Assembly: GCA_014379785.1 (NCBI GenBank)
Contig: JACMLD010000406.1
Span: 1-6,702 of the forward strand
Direction of reading: 5' to 3'
Source of the DNA: Chitinophagaceae bacterium
Lineage (GTDB): Bacteria; Bacteroidota; Bacteroidia; Chitinophagales; Chitinophagaceae
Length of the DNA stretch: 6,702 bases
Part shown: one piece after another, positions 6,259 through 6,702 of the stretch
How the letters are laid out: each line of letters starts with the position of its first letter
Numbering within the stretch: the stretch's first letter is position 1
The notes under the pieces: model-generated
Databases searched by the model: none
What the model was told of the DNA's origin: nothing
What the model saw: the letters and a program-made list of their open reading frames with translations, nothing else
Program-made: the position numbers and the translations under genes

Positions 6259-6552
6259 ATGAGTAAGCCCTATGATGAACTGGACCCGGTACTCAATGTC
6301 CCTGCGCGACTGGCCATTGTTTCTGCGCTGATCAAATTAAAACAGGCGGACTTTGGATATCTTCTTGAGATCACTCAAACCACCCAGGGCAATCTCAGCC
6401 ATCAGCTCAAAAAATTGAATGAAGCCGGCTATATCGAGATAAAAAAAACATTTAAAGGAAACTATCCACAGACAGTCTGTAAACTGACCCCAAAAGGAAA
6501 AAATGCATTTGAAAAATATGTTTTGGCTATTAAGAAGTATCTGCACCTCTGA
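6259..6552 (+). CDS. Small winged-helix transcriptional regulator (HTH_34-like)
   Basis: The 97-residue protein is a single winged-helix DNA-binding domain of the MarR/ArsR-like superfamily, closest to the HTH_34 type. It begins ELDPVLNVPARLAIVSAL (7-24), in which LDpv....aRL.I is characteristic. Helix 2 covers about 31-40, the recognition helix about 42-55 (TQGNLSHQLKKLNE), followed by AGYI, then the wing about 60-76 (KKTFKGNYPQTVCKLT) and a C-terminal helix 78-95 that would serve dimerisation. No effector domain or cysteine sensor is seen; C74 is the only cysteine. It starts one base after the membrane protein stop codon. A repeated 15-bp motif lies upstream of this operon and upstream of the next gene, making autoregulation and local control the simplest proposal. 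The signal sensed is unknown. Confidence 0.9.
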   Translation: MSKPYDELDPVLNVPARLAIVSALIKLKQADFGYLLEITQTTQGNLSHQLKKLNEAGYIEIKKTFKGNYPQTVCKLTPKGKNAFEKYVLAIKKYLHL

Positions 6553-6565
6553 TTTTTTTTCTCAA

Positions 6566-6590
6566 TATAGTTTGTATCGCAAACCAAATA
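6566..6590 (+). promoter_or_regulatory. Candidate promoter/operator before the last gene
   Basis: In the 45-bp gap after the regulator, GTTTGTATCGCAAAC (6570-6584) is an inverted repeat, GTTTG-N5-CAAAC, and matches the 15-mer at 5649-5663 at 13 of 15 positions. It continues into ACCAAAT (6583-6589), which also occurs before the first gene of the operon (5680-5686). In both cases it lies 7-8 bases before the ATG. TATAGTTTG (6566-6574) resembles a -7 box with one extra base. The last gene may therefore have its own regulated promoter. Confidence 0.45.
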
Positions 6591-6597
6591 TTAAAAC

Positions 6598-6702
6598 ATG
6601 AAAGAAAAACTTTCTACACCCGTTTTGATAACAGCAACCCTTGCACTCGCCATTGTAAACGGCACTGGCATTTATGAACATCTTTTTGGTATACCGAAAA
6701 TG
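6598..6702 (+). CDS. Membrane protein of unknown function (N-terminal part, cut by window edge)
   Basis: An open frame begins at ATG 6598 and runs 35 codons to the window end. The visible residues start MKEKLSTPVLITATLALAIV and continue NGTGIYEHLFGIPKM. This is one hydrophobic helix followed by a GIYEHLFGIPK segment, a pattern reminiscent of small polytopic membrane proteins of the DUF1772-like kind, in which an YE-(x)n-P motif follows the first helix. That comparison is from memory and tentative. The gene lies on the same strand 45 bp after the regulator, with the shared operator-like motif in the gap, so it is probably part of the same regulatory unit. Confidence 0.7.
   Translation, partial: MKEKLSTPVLITATLALAIVNGTGIYEHLFGIPKM

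Noticed and set aside
6551..6560. T8 tract after the regulator as an intrinsic terminator
   Set aside because: No GC-rich hairpin precedes it; the preceding coding sequence does not form a stable stem that I can see.

Overview
The window looks like a chromosomal segment of a Bacteroidota bacterium, plausibly from the Chitinophagales/Sphingobacteriales side. The reasons are the near absence of Shine-Dalgarno sequences before the start codons, several matches to the Bacteroidota -7 promoter box (TAnnTTTG), the gene families present (SPII lipoprotein, secreted tricorn-like S41 peptidase, PhnB-like VOC protein, membrane-anchored diheme cytochrome c), and an intergenic repeat of the GTCACCCCGAGCGTAGCCGAGG type. 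The genus assignment is inference only.

Layout. At the left edge (1-295, minus strand) is the N-terminal part of a lipoprotein that runs off the window. A 483-bp divergent intergenic region (296-778) follows. It is dominated by two copies, in inverted orientation, of a roughly 143-bp palindromic repeat, each able to fold into a stem of about 38-41 bp. Next comes a large secreted tricorn-type S41 peptidase (779-4030), closed by a strong hairpin (4060-4091) whose last base begins a consensus -7 box for the next gene. That gene is a small PhnB-like VOC protein (4118-4528). After 32 bp comes a membrane-anchored diheme cytochrome c (4561-5535). A 158-bp gap (5536-5693) holds a dispersed-repeat copy, a 12-bp perfect palindrome, and a promoter region with an 11-bp inverted repeat.

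The right end is a compact unit: a six-TM membrane protein of unknown function (5694-6257), a small winged-helix regulator starting one base after its stop codon (6259-6552), and the start of another membrane protein (6598-6702, truncated). A 15-bp motif, GTYTGTAYCGCAAAC, lies just upstream of both membrane-protein genes. This makes it a candidate operator for the regulator encoded between them.

Most genes here are ordinary and not obviously functionally linked. The two parts most worth a second look are the covarying palindromic repeat pair at 394-735 and the membrane protein/regulator/membrane protein cassette with its repeated operator-like motif at 5645-6702. I see no CRISPR array, tRNA, rRNA, transposase or insertion sequence.
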